Below are positions 37,315 to 50,237 of a stretch of DNA of 64,000 bases, piece after piece. Location of the stretch: contig NC_088099.1 in the NCBI RefSeq assembly GCF_036370855.1, positions 28,053,501 to 28,117,500 of the forward strand, read 5' to 3'. The notes beneath the pieces are model-generated. The model worked only from the letters and a program-made list of their open reading frames with translations. It had not been told where the DNA came from and ran no database searches. The position numbers and the translations under genes were made by a program. Position 1 is the stretch's first letter; the number at the start of each line of letters is the position of its first letter. The stretch is from Dromaius novaehollandiae (lineage: Eukaryota; Chordata; Aves; Casuariiformes; Dromaiidae).

Positions 37315-39618
37315 GCATCATGAGGAAGGTGAATGATGCCAGTTAGGAATGCAAACTGTAAAAGCTACACTCTTAATTGTATACAATTCTGTAAGAGATT
37401 AAAAAGAAATGATAGGTACAACGAAGAGCCAGTAAAAGGCTTAACATAAAAATCTTGCTATTTGAACAATGATTGATGATTCAAGACCATATGGTTGATT
37501 TGAGTGTTAACATAAATATTCGCTTAATCATTTATCAAAAAAATTTTGTTATGAAAAATGCAGCTTTTGGTTATACTTCTTTTTAAATTAAATAACATGT
37601 TGGTGGATGGAGAGATGCTGAAATTTGAGGCAGCTTCAAGTTATCATTTCATCTGCTGCAGTAATAGATCAAGAGCTGAGGTGGACTTCAGAGAAATTAC
37701 AGATTTGATTTCATTTTTTCTCCAACCCAGTTTTTCCTGTAATAATTCATATTTTTATATTGATCTAGAATGACACCAGTGTGAAATTAGAATAAGCTTC
37801 TGGCTACAAGACAGTTCCTCAGATTGCAAAGCAAAAGGCAGTGAGATATCCCATGCAGTAACACTCTGAAGCGTTCTCCTTGAGCTCAAATCAGGAAAAA
37901 ATCAATTTTCTTCTGTAAGGGAGAAAAGCACAGGGAAGCAACACTTCTGCTGAAAATTCAATTACACTAGGGTTCTAGGGTGAAACCTAAGGAAGGAGCC
38001 AAATCCACAGAGGAATATGCTAGACACAGCAATGAGCAATACTTTCCAGGATTTCTGGCTGAGTCCTGCATCCCTTTTTCACAATTGTACAAATATAGCT
38101 AGCAATATCAGCAGACTCTAATCCAAACAAACTAAATTTACTCTGATTTAAGTCCACAGAATCTAGTAGACAAATTCCTGATTTACTCCAACAGAGGGGA
38201 GAGCAGTTTCTAGCTGAATGATACTGCACAGTCCCAGCAAATGAAGTTAAAAAACAAACAAACAAAAAACCCTCCACTCAAACAAAAGACCAATGCATAT
38301 TCTAAAACCTTAACTCAATCCCAAATTGCAGCTCACTCCTATTACCTAATTTGTTTATTGGTGCGGGACAACTGACCAACAATGCACAACTCCACAAGGA
38401 AAAAAATATTCGATACAGCTGAGCTAACTATTAGGTACCCCTATTTTCTCATCCTTCCCATGCAGCTGCCATAGTGTCAAAAGGGGCCTCATGTCCTGCC
38501 TAATGTTACTTCTCTGCAGTTAATAACATCTTTCTAAGATGGGTATTATGCTCCATTTTACTGCCTGTGCTTGTCACCTTTGTACTCTGCCATAGCTCTT
38601 CTTGCCTCTTGCCTGCTGTTCAGCACAGGTAACTGTTTGCAAGATTGTTTTTGGGAAAGAGAGAGAGAGAGTCAGCAGACACCAGACAACAGATGTCTGT
38701 TTGGGATGAACCACTGGTGCACACCAAAGGGGATTGGTACCAATTGAGAAGCCCCTTGCGTCTCCCATTAGCAAATCTAGGCCTTTAATCTCCACCCTAT
38801 GACAGGAGAGACAGCTGACTGTGCACCTGGAGAGCAACTCTTGCTGCTGGGCTGTGCAGTTTCTTTCCCTTGCATGGCTCTAGATAACAACCACTTGCTA
38901 TGCGGGCTTCCGTTTTCCAGTGTTTTGTGTGTAACACGATCTCCTGTACGTGCCCGAAGGGCTTAGCCTATGGCAACTTCTCCATCCCTCCTGCTGTACC
39001 TCTCTGGCCCGGGGCTCTGTAATCAGCTGGCCATACAGATAGTGGAGCCTTAGGGGCCAGGCAGAAGACAGCTACGCCATCTATCCTGTTCCCGCTCCCC
39101 TGGGTTTCTGGGTGATAGCAGGCAGTGAGGACAGAAGTGAAACACAGCAGATGAGTGTGACTTATGGATGATTTCAAATGCAGTGCAGAAGGTTGGCAGA
39201 TGTGAGTCAGTGAGGACTTCCCCTGTATTTGTTTCACAACCTGTTGTCAGTTGTGGGAAAGTTAGGCAAACTTCAGAAAAGAGGTATTTTTCACATCATG
39301 AAGTCCTTCAATAGGGAAGTCATCCCAAAGAAGCATTACTGTTTGTTTAAGTCTGTTATTAAGCTATTTTCTGAAACATCCACTACTGGCCACAGCCAAA
39401 AATAAGGATGAAGCTAGGAGAATAGTCTTACCTTATTTCTATGGAGCTGTTCTGATTTATGCCAGCTGGGGATCTGAGATCTGATCCTGTAACTCCTTTT
39501 ACTTGCTGCTAGCCTCCCTCTCCTCTCCCTGCAAAAGAAATGAAATACTTCTTCTCATTCAATTACTAGGCCTTGTGATAAATGAAACATGTTCTCACTT
39601 TTCTAAAATAGATGATAC

Positions 39619-39697
39619 CTTTCTTTTTAAGTTCTTCTGATTTTTGTTCGAGAGCTTCTAAGCCATCATCCACACCATCTGAAAACACAAGTAATAC
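39619..39697 (-). pseudogene. Collagen VI pseudogene: middle part of final N-terminal VWA
   Basis: A 79-nt exon with acceptor TTTTTGTAG and donor AAAG|GTATCA encodes VLLVFSDGVDDGLEALEQKS and EELKKK. This is the VIIVxSDGxDD strand and helix of a VWA domain as split in the last N-terminal domain of collagen VI chains. The preceding part of the domain, with the MIDAS, was not found. Confidence 0.82.
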
Positions 39698-41848
39698 CTA
39701 CAAAAACATTAAAGATGATAGAATTTAAATCACATGGAAGCGAAGAACAATAATTGTATTTCAAACTTTATTATAGCATTTTTAACTAAAAGACTTTGCC
39801 TAAGCCATCACATTTTGTTGAGTCTAATCCTCATGCTGAAACGTTTCCCAGCACGACTGCAAGAACTCAGCATTAGGTTGGGATGATCTCTTGATCACAG
39901 CATCTGTCTTAGGACAGGTTCCCTGTCAATGTAGAACTTTGCAGATACAGACATAATGGTATTCTCCACCTTAACAGCCACACTGCTCTATGCCTTTGGC
40001 CCAGCATTGCAGCTCACATCCCTCTGTGACAGGAGGGCCTGTGGAATCTTAGGGAGATGCTTTTCCAGTTTGGTCTATCCATGAAACAAGTGGTCGCCTG
40101 CCCTCTCTGATAAGATGTCAAATCCCACAGTGATATCCACAAAACAAGCTACTGTTGGAAAATCATAATAAATGCATTAAAGGATTTTCACTTCAGGCAA
40201 AGTAAAACAGGAGAAGAGAATAAGTAGAATGAGGGGAGAGCATGTGCATCACAGAATTCAGCTAACCTGGCAGGAGTATGTGGAACCATCTGCCATCTCC
40301 ATATCTCAAGCAGATTATCTAAAATGGATCTTTAAGTCTCTAAATCATTTAGATAAATTTCTAGTTATTTCTGAAGATAAAAATCTGGAATGCAAAGCAT
40401 ATTGCATGGATAAATTGTTCAAGAATCCCTGAATGCCTTTAATTGGAAATTTGTTACAAAATAATCAATATATAACAAATCTGAGGGTCCATTCTTCTCA
40501 CAGCAAGGTCAGCATCAGTTTTGGAAGTTGTTTCAGTGGAGGCACTTCTTAGTTCAGCAGTTTGCATTCCTTCCCCTTATTTCCCAGCTATAAAAAATTG
40601 TGCAAGTACCTATTAAAATGTCAGAGGAACGTTTGTTTCTAACAGGTAGTGCTGGAGAATTAACAAGTAACTGCTATAGTAATCTCATTACTTTAAAAGT
40701 AATGCTGTGCCTAATGTTTAAGATTTGGGTTGACACTATACCTCTTCCCTTCCTTGCTCCTCATTATGCTCTTTGACTGTGCTCCGCCTTTGTTGTGGCA
40801 TCCAGAACACTGCTATTAGCAGTCAGAGTAGGGGACCCAACTCCCAATATGAATTTTAACATAATTTGTCACTGCATGTGAGCTGACTGGAAAAGCAGGA
40901 GGGAAATGAAAGCACATACCATAAAATGGCCAGTGCTGCCACCGTGCCCCTCATTTAATCATGTAAACCAGGTAATGTAAAGATCCTGTGGTAAGCCTCA
41001 GTCACTGCATGGAAATGAGTATTCTGTGAGACAAATGTCTTTCTCATTATTGTTTGTGTTTGCCACTCAGAGGAAAAGAAAACATCCATATTTAAGGAAT
41101 ATACCTATTGCCAGTAGTGCTGTATTTCTGCCTTGCAATAGTTGTGACTGCTTCTAACTTTCTCAGATTAGTGTTTGGTTGGTATGGCATCACAGTTGCT
41201 CTTAACCCAGAAGTAGAACCTCTTTGGAAGTGCTAAAGCTGTACTTGGAGTAATGAAGGGGATAGCATTTATACACTTTAAAACTCAGCCAGATGTACCA
41301 GCAATTAAAACTAAAATCCTCAAGCCTGGGTTGCGTAATCTCCATCAGTTCAACTTTGCAGAAATGAGAACAGAAGTACGCAGATAAGTTAATGGGAATA
41401 CAGTAGGTGTGAACTTGCAGCATACTTATCAAATTCACAGTAACTGTTCCTGCACATCCTTTTACCCTACCTTAAGGGAAAAAAATGGGAACTACCTCAA
41501 GTACCAGCGAAGGAAAATATTTGCATAGGAAGCTGCAAGGGAGCAGTCAATAAAGCACAAACTGACGTGGATGGTTATTTGTTTGTCAGTTCATATCCTT
41601 TATTCTAGAGAGGGAGCAGAAAGAAAAAATCCAGGTCATTTCTTTCTGCAAGTTTAGAAAGACTGGATGTATGTAGCTAATTTATTGCACATAGATAATT
41701 TTCTTCATCTGAGTCAGAAGAATTTTTCTACTCTGTTTTCAGAGCGGTGCAGAAGATCAGTCAAACGCAGCCTGAACCACTCTAACCGGGAAGCATACTT
41801 AAAGCAGCACACCAAGATCTTAAAACAGTTTGGTTCAGGGATGCTTAC

Positions 41849-42415
41849 CTTTTCTGTTATCATCTTTGCAAATAACATCAACCAGTCTTTTTTATGGTCT
41901 TCAAGTTAGAAAAATCATCAACAGCATATTTCCTACTAGGTGCCCCTGTTATCTGTGTTAGCTGGGAGTGATCAACGTTTCCCACACCTGTGGCATATAT
42001 ATCAACACCTCTCCTTCTCAAGCTTTCTGCTGTTCTAGCAGCTCTACCAGTTGTTCATCCAGCAGTGATATTATCAGTAAAATCTGTTTGATATTTTCAT
42101 ATATTCTGCTACCCTTTTCTGGTTGGAAGTATAATTTCCCTTTCTCAAGTGCATTTTCAAGATTACTTCAGTGTCCTTTAATTTGTTTGATGCTTTGAAT
42201 TTTAAATTCTAGATCTGATCTGTTCAAAAAAATGCCCAGGTTGAACTCTTCTTCATAGTCATTGCTGTACTGGGCAATGACAATTTTGGTATTTTGAACA
42301 GTAACAGCTGGATCAACCACACTTTTCACAAAGTCCTTCATCATCCTGAAGTTTTCCTCATCTATGTTTCTGGAACCATCCATTAAGAAGATAACATCTG
42401 CTTGCTTTGGACAGT
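41849..42415 (-). pseudogene. Collagen VI pseudogene: N-terminal VWA exon (42 kb)
   Basis: The acceptor CTTCTGCAG precedes DCPKQADVIFLMDGSRNIDE (MIDAS reads DGSRN). The frame is open to IKQIKGH, then is lost near 42175-42185. A middle part with stops is followed, in another frame, by RRRGVDIYATGVGNVDHSQL, the normal end of a VWA, with donor AAAG|GTAAGC. At least two breaks are present. Exon length (567 nt) is near normal, so decay is by small changes. Confidence 0.85.
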
Positions 42416-42656
42416 CTGCAGAAGATAAAGGAAAATACACTGCATTAATAGAGTACCAGATTCGATTTCTATTTTCATTAGAGGATAATCCTGTCTGTAC
42501 CTCCCAAATCCTACTAGTCATATTGACAAAAAAAAAAAAAAAACCCCAACAAATAGATCTATAAAAAGGAAGTTAAGTATGTAAAATTCAATGTAGATGG
42601 AAATTCAGACATCTAGGTCTAAAACACAGAATATACTGCTGTGAGCACTTCTATCC

Positions 42657-42708
42657 CAGAGTAACCATAGTTACATTTTCCTCTGACAGAGTAACCAGAG
42701 TTACATTG
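42657..42708. repeat. Imperfect 30-bp-period duplication
   Basis: CAGAGTAACCATAGTTACAT and CAGAGTAACCAGAGTTACAT occur 30 bases apart. Confidence 0.75.
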
Positions 42709-43339
42709 GCCTAACCAAACATCTACAGGACAAGGGTATACTTCATCTCAGCCTCATGTAAATGCCTAAACTGGTCATGAGACTCACACCCCCAAAATGC
42801 CTATTTCTATCCACCACTGCTTATAAAGGCAAAGTACAGTGACTAGAGATGACAGCCAGAGACAGCTAAAGCTAGGTAAGATAAATCCCATCCTTTGTGT
42901 ATAAAGCACATAACTAGACTGCATTCCTGACTGACCTGAGCATTGTAATGTCTATACAAAACGGAGATTCTTCAGGATTCACAGATGAGGTGCCTCCCTG
43001 GCTGAGAACCAAACTGCTCTCAGCATGCTTAACACAGCCTAAAAGGATCGACTTCCAAATAAAGCACAGCAGTCATAGCTGCTTTCATTCAGAAGCACAG
43101 TGGGAGGAGAAGGCAGCAGAGAAGAGCAGCCACTACCAAAGTTGAACTGAAGAAGCAGGAAACAGAGATGGGTGTAATTTAAATCACACTAATCAGAACA
43201 GATCATGGTGTCTGTATCAATCTGATAGATGCCTTTGCAGAACCTTCCTTCAAATACAATTGTAGGGGAAATGGAAGTTGAGCAGAACAGCCAATAGTGA
43301 GTATACACCTACATGATGGTGAAAGATCACATATGTCAC

Positions 43340-43881
43340 CTGTTATATTTAGTTAACTTTCTAAGTCTTTCAGATGTATCCACATAGAAACATTTGTCTT
43401 CTGATCCGGCCATTGCTAGAAACTCGTTTCAATTAGCTCCTTCTACTCCAACTGCATAGATGATAATTTCCTTGTTCCGTAACCTCTGGGCCATGTCACC
43501 CAGCATGTCTGTGTTGTGGGATTTCCCATCGGTTATCACTATCCTGGGCAACTCTTCTGCTCTTGCAGCTGCCGTGTGCCTCAGAGAAGAATGTTTCTGG
43601 ATAGATCAGTGCCTTTGCTGTGCAAGTTCTTCGTCCTATAGGGTTATCACTCTGGAGAGCCTCAGTAATCTCCAGTTTTGTAGTATGTTTATTGATATAG
43701 AAGAGTGCTTCTGGTGGATCAGAATATTTTAATGCTCCAGACTGTACTCCTTCTGGGCCAACATTAGACTTATTCACCAAAGCAGTCATGAAGTCTTTCA
43801 TGGTCTGGTACTGTGAGGGACTTACGCTTCCAGAGCTGTCTATCAAAAACACAATATCTAAATGTTCCACCCTTCTGCGTG
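43340..43881 (-). pseudogene. Collagen VI pseudogene: N-terminal VWA exon (43.9 kb)
   Basis: The acceptor GTTTTTTACAG precedes RRVEHLDIVFLIDSSGSVSP, with an intact MIDAS (DSSGS). The frame shifts near 43566-43575 into PRIVITDGKSHNTDMLGDMA; the rest, IIIYAVGVEGAN, meets a TGA at 43429-43431, then resumes NEFLAMAGSEDKCFYVDTSE to donor AACAG|GTGACA. One frameshift and one stop therefore break an otherwise well-kept domain. Confidence 0.88.
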
Positions 43882-44032
43882 CTGTAAAAAACCAGAAAAG
43901 GAAAGATTTCACATGTAAAATTATGCAGAATCTTACTGATTATTGTAACTCAAGCAAAGCATATTAACATAGGTGACTTCTTGATAGCATCTTGATAACA
44001 GATATTAGCAGGGTTTGTGTGATACCTGCTTT

Positions 44033-44036
<4 letters not shown>

Positions 44037-44072
<36 letters not shown>
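44037..44072. repeat. Homopolymer A36
   Basis: Thirty-six A occur in a row between two VWA exons. No retrocopy is recognisable beside it. Confidence 0.9.
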
Positions 44073-44074
<2 letters not shown>

Positions 44075-46983
44075 AGCAGATATCAAGAACTTAATTAACG
44101 CCAAAATTGCCAGTCCTCCAGAAGTTTTCAAACTGATCAAAAATCCACTAGACAAGGGAAGAAATGCACAATGATACCAACTGTCGTTCATGGGTTTTGT
44201 CATAAAGCATCATATGCAATACCGTGAATAGCTTAGTGCGAGTGAGACACCATTTGCTGCCATATGCCTGCTTCACACTTCAGGAGACAGAGTTTTACAT
44301 ATGAAGCTAATAATTTTCAGCAGAGTCCATGCTTTGAATCTACTGAAACTTTTCTTCTTTTTTTTCTAGGGAAAATGCACCTTCTCCTGTCCCCCTATGA
44401 ATGCTGCAGGTCCCCTATTAGGATATAAAGCCTCTTAGGGTCTGTATTTCAGGAAACAAAAAAGGTTGGAAAGTTATACCTGAAATCACCCACTAATATT
44501 CAAACCAAATGCCAATGTAAACGAGAAGCAAATAATAAGATAATTAGCAGCTTTAGGAGAAAACTCTTACACCTTTAACACTCCACATTTAGGAGATACA
44601 TTTTTGACATACTGTATCTCAGGTTAACTCCCCAGAAACGAGATCTGCAACACAAAATAAGCAAAGGAAAGAAAATGAGGAGGTGCTCTACAGAAATAGC
44701 ATGAAAGCTGAAAACTAAAGGGGAGATTTCCTGCTTTATGCTGTTTTGTGTATTAAGTTCAGTCAGGAGAGAGAAAGATTACAAACAGCTTCATTCTTGT
44801 TTACAGTGTCCAGCCAAGTCCATTTTTCAGTGTTACATGCAATGTCTGTATAACTTTGCTAACAAACTAGTTTGCATAGATAGCTATATTGCTATCAGTA
44901 AGTTGTACATATGACAGCTTTTATCGTTTCTGAGACTGTTTAGCATGAACTATATGATTGCACTAATCAGAGCAGAGGTAGACTAAACTGAAGGTTTGCA
45001 TACTTATTAGAAATGCTACATTTTTGCTCTGGATACTACAGTACGGCGGAGCTTATAAAACAAACAGAAATTATGGTACTTAATATTGTGGAAATTATTT
45101 CTATTAGCTTATAACATACAATGCTATTTTTCCACAAGATATTCATATTCCTGAAGCTCTTCCCCCACAACCATACATACAGCATTTTTTTGTCAGTACG
45201 TACTTCCATCTAACAGAAGAAAATCCAAATGTTTATTTCATATCTGAGTTAAAGGCAGCAGCAAGTCTGCCTCCAAGAGACTCAGAGTTGTAGCTTACTG
45301 TTTTGAACAAGCTGGGATGATTTCCTTCCTACAGGTTACTCCCTGGCTGGAGAACTGGCTGCTCCCTCCCAAGGGCGGCATTCTCCCAGCCGCGGACGCA
45401 CAGAGCAGCACAGGCGACACCTGGTGACTCATGACATTTCAAGCCTCCCTGTTTGCGCCTGACCTTTCTCACTGCAAAGGCTACTGCTGCCCTTTCCAGA
45501 ATTCCTGAGAGGAAAAAACGATGCTTAGTGTCTTGGCTAATTGTGGCAGAACATAAAAACTCTCCTTAGTCGTAAGTTCTGTACTGTGGTAGCTCAAAGT
45601 TATAGGCATGTGCCCGAACACTGGCTGCTTGGACCTCTCAGGACTCTGGATCAATGGCCTTTGCATGCCTCATGCTTTGCTGTGGCCCCCCCCTCCTGCC
45701 AAAAAAAGGGAGTTTTGAAAGCTCAGAAACTGGGTGCTGGACAGGCTTCAGTAGCAAACTTAACAGTTAACCTCACCTCATTTAAATGAGTGCGATTTCC
45801 ACGATTGATGCAATTAGCAGCTTTGAATTTCAATTTTAGCAAGCTACTGTATGTTCTACTTTTCTACAGCAGAGATCAAAATGTCCACCCACCTTAAAGT
45901 CTTTTGCACTGTCAGAGCAACATAGCAGACTTCAGTGCGACTGAGTCAGAGACAACGCATGATACTCAAATGTTTTTTGAATCCTGTCTCATGTGTGCAA
46001 GCACAGCTGACATCTACGAGAGCCCAGAGCAGCAGGACACCACATCTACTTCTTTCTGCAGCCTGGCCCTTTTCCCCATTTACACCCTTAGCTAAAAGTA
46101 ACATCCCAAGTACAAAATAAGCCAGTTCAATTAGTCGGCCAAGTCTGTAAATATTATAAATACTGGATGCAAGCCTGGCTGTCAGTGTGGTTTAATATGA
46201 CTATGTTAATCTAATCTGCATGGGAAAAAAATGGAATTGTTTGAGATAGCTTGTTTTAAGTAGATGCTAAGTGACAACGCTAGTACTGTTGACAGAATTC
46301 TTTTCATTTACCCGGTTGGTTTTCACCAGAAAGGGCAGCATTGGGCAAGATAGAAGAGTAAGAAATTTCTGGGGGGATTACAGACATACTCCTGCCAAAG
46401 TCACTGGTGGCAGCTTAGTTGCCTCTGGCCTCAGAGGCCTGAGTTCTGTGACTCTGTGGGCCCTTCTAATACTGTTATTCAGAAAAAAACAGCCTGAATC
46501 ATCCCAAGATCCACTTCTTGCCCCACATGAGGAGTCCACAGAAGCAGCAGCTGAAAGGCAGATATGGCAAGAAGAGAGTAAGGCTTTAAGGAGGAAGGAG
46601 TGAGTGAAGCTTGTTCCCTGTAATTTTTATTCCCCCTGTAAAGGCAGGCTGTCAAGACCAAAAAAAAAGTTTCAACTTAGCCTTTACATTTTTTGAGGAA
46701 AAAAATTAAACATGATAGAATACTTTACTCCCTAACAGGGGCATTTGATGTTTATGCCAGCATTAGTCCTTCCGATTAAATAATGGTACAAATAAACAAA
46801 CTTTTAATACTACTGGACTTCAGCAGCATGCTGAAAAGAAAAATGTGAATCCCCTTTCAATTTTAAATACAAATTTCTCTTCTCAAAAGTTCAGGATTTG
46901 AGAAACCTCAATCATGGTTCACGATGGTCTTCAGTTAAAACCTCTTGACCTGGAGAGAACCAGAGTTATTTGAAAAGCTTTAC

Positions 46984-47600
46984 CTGCTTTGAGAATCACT
47001 TTTCTTTCAGAGTGGGCATAGAGCTTGTTTTATGTTTGAGTCAAGATCTTCTTTTGAAAAATTTTAATCCTGCTTTTGCAGATCAGAAGATGTCTTGAGA
47101 CTGGTAACATATTGCTCTTGAGGATACGAGGCGATCTGGACCAACCGCTGGCCAGAAGCACTTTCAACACCTATGGCAAACACTGTCATGGCTCTTCTCC
47201 GCAGAAGAGTCGCAACATTGCTCACATTGTCTTGAGAGAGCCTGTGGGTAACCAGAACAGCAAGGGTTACTCCTTGCTTCTTTCTACTCCCAGCACTTTC
47301 ACTAACGAGTTTTAGCCTTGTGGTATTAATAGCTGCACCAGTGTTGACTTTTTCTGGCCCAGCAGAAAGGTCTTGTATTTTCTGCAGAATTTCAGTTTTG
47401 TGTGTGTCTGTGTTCAGATGAGATACCACTTCTCGCTTATTGGTGTATTTCACCAGGCCGATTCTTATGCATTTCTGCTTCACATCAAAAAAGGATATTA
47501 GCTTTTGCAGGAATTTTTTTAAATTTTCAAAGTTTGACTTTGAAGTACCATGATCAACTATGAACACAATGTCAGCAACTAAGTCTCCATCACGTGTTGT
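46984..47600 (-). pseudogene. Collagen VI pseudogene: N-terminal VWA exon (47.6 kb)
   Basis: The frame reads ADIVFIVDHGTSKSNFENLK, then IRIGLVKYTNKREVVSHLNT, and VFAIGVESASGQRLVQIASY, a nearly complete VWA. The MIDAS is altered: DHGTS stands where DxSxS is usual, so metal binding is doubtful. A TAA stop lies at 47064-47066 shortly before the expected exon end; the candidate donor is at 46983 (GCAG|GTAAAG). The 5' splice boundary is uncertain. Confidence 0.8.
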
Positions 47601-48659
47601 GTTGGAAAAAGGATGAAAATAAAGCAATATTAGCGGCAACCTTCTAGGCTATTTCTATAATTAACTAACTATGGACTGTTCCGTTTTTTCAAAGACAAGG
47701 TTTTCTTCTTTATTTTAAAGTAAAACAGGTTTCTCAAAATTGTTTTTCAGCCAAGGTTGACAAATTACAGAAAAATGCAAAACCTCATTTTAGGTTAAAA
47801 TAAATTATATAATTACTTAATAAATTAACATAAAAAAATCTAGGGGATGCTTCATACAATAATGGCAGAAGTGTTTACAGTTTTTATATGAAGCATATTC
47901 TTGCAAACTTCAATTCTTTCTTATACTTTCTAGTGTGTTGATCTAGAAGACACACATTTAGGGATTTGGGTTGGACCATGCATATTAAAATCTTCTTCAA
48001 GTATGGATATATTTTTACATTTCTTGATAATTCATCTGATATACATTATAAAAAATATCCCTATATACAAACCAAATTTCAGTGCTACATGAATAGTACA
48101 AGTTTCCCAGCTGCACCATTAAGGATTGGATAATGGAGAGTCTAATAAAATTCCTTTAATTCATACGTGCTGTAGGTCTTCAAAAACTGCTCATTAAAAT
48201 ACTAACTGTAGAGAGTCCATAGCCTCATGAAGAGCTGTGTTGCATAAATAGATACTTGTTGTTGCAATTAATAATGAGTAAATGCAATGATTATTTAGAA
48301 TTATATAGGGTGCCTGTAAAGGATGAAAGGAATATCACCAAAAATAGCACTCTAAAATTCAGCTAATTACTGCCGGGATGATGTCTTCCCTGCTTTCTGT
48401 CAGACAGCATATAACAACTGTGACTTTTACATAAATGGTAACTTTATAATAAAGTATTGAGAAATGGTTTTTGGCTCACGGCTTCTGGTGCTTTACAAGT
48501 CCTTTGTGGACACTCTGAATTAGACACATTTCGAGGGGTTTCTTGAGACTGTAGAGGACTGGATTCAACATCCTTGATGCTCACCTTCAAGTGTATGTGA
48601 TCCTGCTGCCACATAGTCCAATTTAATTGTATTGATCAGTGACCTGCTACTGAAAACGA

Positions 48660-48800
48660 ACAGGAGGGAATTATTATCTTCCCCATTTTACCAATGGGAA
48701 AGTGAAAGCTCGGAAACTGACTCTTCAAGGCCTGAGAGCTGAAGAGAAGCCTTTGATCTTGTCTCTCTTGCTCATGTGATCTGGCTAGTGTAGGCTCACG
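48660..48800. mobile_element. Ancient MIR-like SINE fragment
   Basis: ATTATTATCTTCCCCATTTT followed by ACCAATGGGAAAGTGAAAGC matches the order of the MIR reverse complement (ATTATTATCCCCATTTTACA, then GATGAGGAAACTGAGGC). It lies in the intron between two collagen VI VWA exons. Confidence 0.5.
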
Positions 48801-49619
48801 CTGCTTCCCAACAAACAGAAATAATAGGGAAATTCCCATCTTGTTTCCTAAGCTTCCTCAAAATTGCCAAAACAATAAAATCATTAGGAAGTCTATAGAT
48901 TAAGGCATGCCCTTAATGATGTACTTATGAGTCAGTGGTAATCATAGCAACTACAGAAATGTGTTCAGCACTAGAGGTAAAATTCTTGAGATGTCAACTT
49001 GTGGTTAAGGAAATGGATGTCTGTTCATGAGCAAAGAACAACAGTTCTATTTATTTTCATGATCTCGGCAGTTTTACTTATTTATTTTAATTGCCAATCT
49101 TGTTGTGTTGCTTCTATTCCAATATCTTTTGTCTGATAATAGGAGTTCAGACAGATACCTACAACAGCTGTATGCAGAAACCTGGTGCTGATTCTAGGTT
49201 TGCCTTGTGCTTAATGCAATAAATTAGGCCATATACTACAGACTATCCCACAGACGGGTACAGAATCTCAAGCTGCATGTCTGACAGAAAATAAGAATTC
49301 CTCCCCTTGTGGGTCTTCTTGATCTCCACCCCTTTTAGTATGAGAGAGTACAAGCACATCACACACCCATACAGATGTAAAAGGACCAAGTTTTCAAAAT
49401 ATTGCCATGAAGTGCAACACTGGACATAAGGGTGTGTCCATCTTATCCACATTCCCTTTTCCCTATTTTAAAATGTGCTAGGGATAGTCAGAGTATTGAA
49501 AACCCTGACTAATACATTAAAATTCTTTGGTTTGCAGCAGCTTATGTACCTTGAGCTTTATACAATTTGCTGGGGACAAGACGGTACTTGAGGCCTGGAG
49601 TGGCCAGCATCAGACTGCA

Positions 49620-50237
49620 GGTCTAAGTCCTTAAATGTCCTCTCCTTCCACGGGGCTGATTTCCTTATCTTCTACTTCTGCTGTGTCCCTATCCATTTGG
49701 AACCCTGCAATAATATTGGAGACATTTTGAGAAAACACAGGGAGTTCCCATTCCTTAGGAAAATAGTAAGAGAATGACTGTGTAGCTATCAAGCTCAGTT
49801 GTTATTTCACAGCTTCATTATCCCCAGCGCTATCACTTTTTCTCCATTGGCTTGTAACATTTTGGCTGGCTCTTCCACATCATCATCAGAAGGCAGTGAA
49901 GACAGGACCGCTAAAACCTGATTTCTGTCTATTCCATCAGCTCCTCCTTTGAAACACCTCTCATGAACCTGATGGAGTGCATTGCCAGTTTTCACTGGTC
50001 CACCTTTCAATGTTTGTGGGTTTTGCATATGCATCAGCATATTCATCTTTGTTTTATACGTGTCCAATTTAAATTCTTCATGCACATCATCATCATACTG
50101 GACAAGTGCAAGACAGTATTGGTTAGACTCCGATGGTAGATAGTATATCAATTTGCTTATGAAGTCTCTCATGTACGGAAATGGGTAATTTTCCGGGTTT
50201 TGTTGGCCAGCAACCAACAGGGCAATATCCGTAATAC
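49620..50237 (-). pseudogene. Collagen VI pseudogene: most upstream N-terminal VWA found
   Basis: The acceptor CCTCTGCAG precedes GITDIALLVAGQQNPENYPF; later come CLALVQYDDDVHEEFKLDTY, KTGNALHQVHE and VEEPAKMLQANGEKVIALGI. The domain resembles N1 of COL6A5/COL6A6 as I recall it. The MIDAS DxSxS is absent (VAGQQ), which may be original in N1 or due to decay. Near 49819-49826 one base is lost; the next frame reads GDNEAVK, a TAA at 49802-49804, then QLSLIATQSFSYYFPKEWEL. The 3' end is approximate. Confidence 0.82.

Larger units (their letters stand above)
18472..50237 (-). pseudogene. Decayed collagen VI alpha chain (COL6A5/COL6A6-like)
   Basis: Read 5' to 3' on the - strand, the remains follow the alpha5/alpha6(VI) plan: VWA domains at 50.2, 47.6, 43.9 and 42.4 kb, a last N-terminal VWA split over small exons (39.7 and 37.2 kb), a CC-V-CKC entry to the triple helix (36.8 kb), 63-nt Gly-X-Y exons (30.6 and 28.4 kb), a helix exit (27.4 and 26.8 kb), C1 (23.8 kb) and C2 (19.2 kb). 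The intact family has seven N-terminal VWA domains and a helix of about 336 residues. Here at least two VWA domains, most helix exons, the C1 3' part and the signal peptide are not found. Frameshifts or stops occur in most VWA exons and in one helix exon. The product would have been a secreted microfibrillar matrix chain. COL6A5 and COL6A6 are not separable by eye. Confidence 0.85.

Noticed and set aside
38020-38277. - strand frame with several cysteines between collagen exons
   Set aside because: It does not resemble VWA or collagen sequence and has no suitable splice sites.
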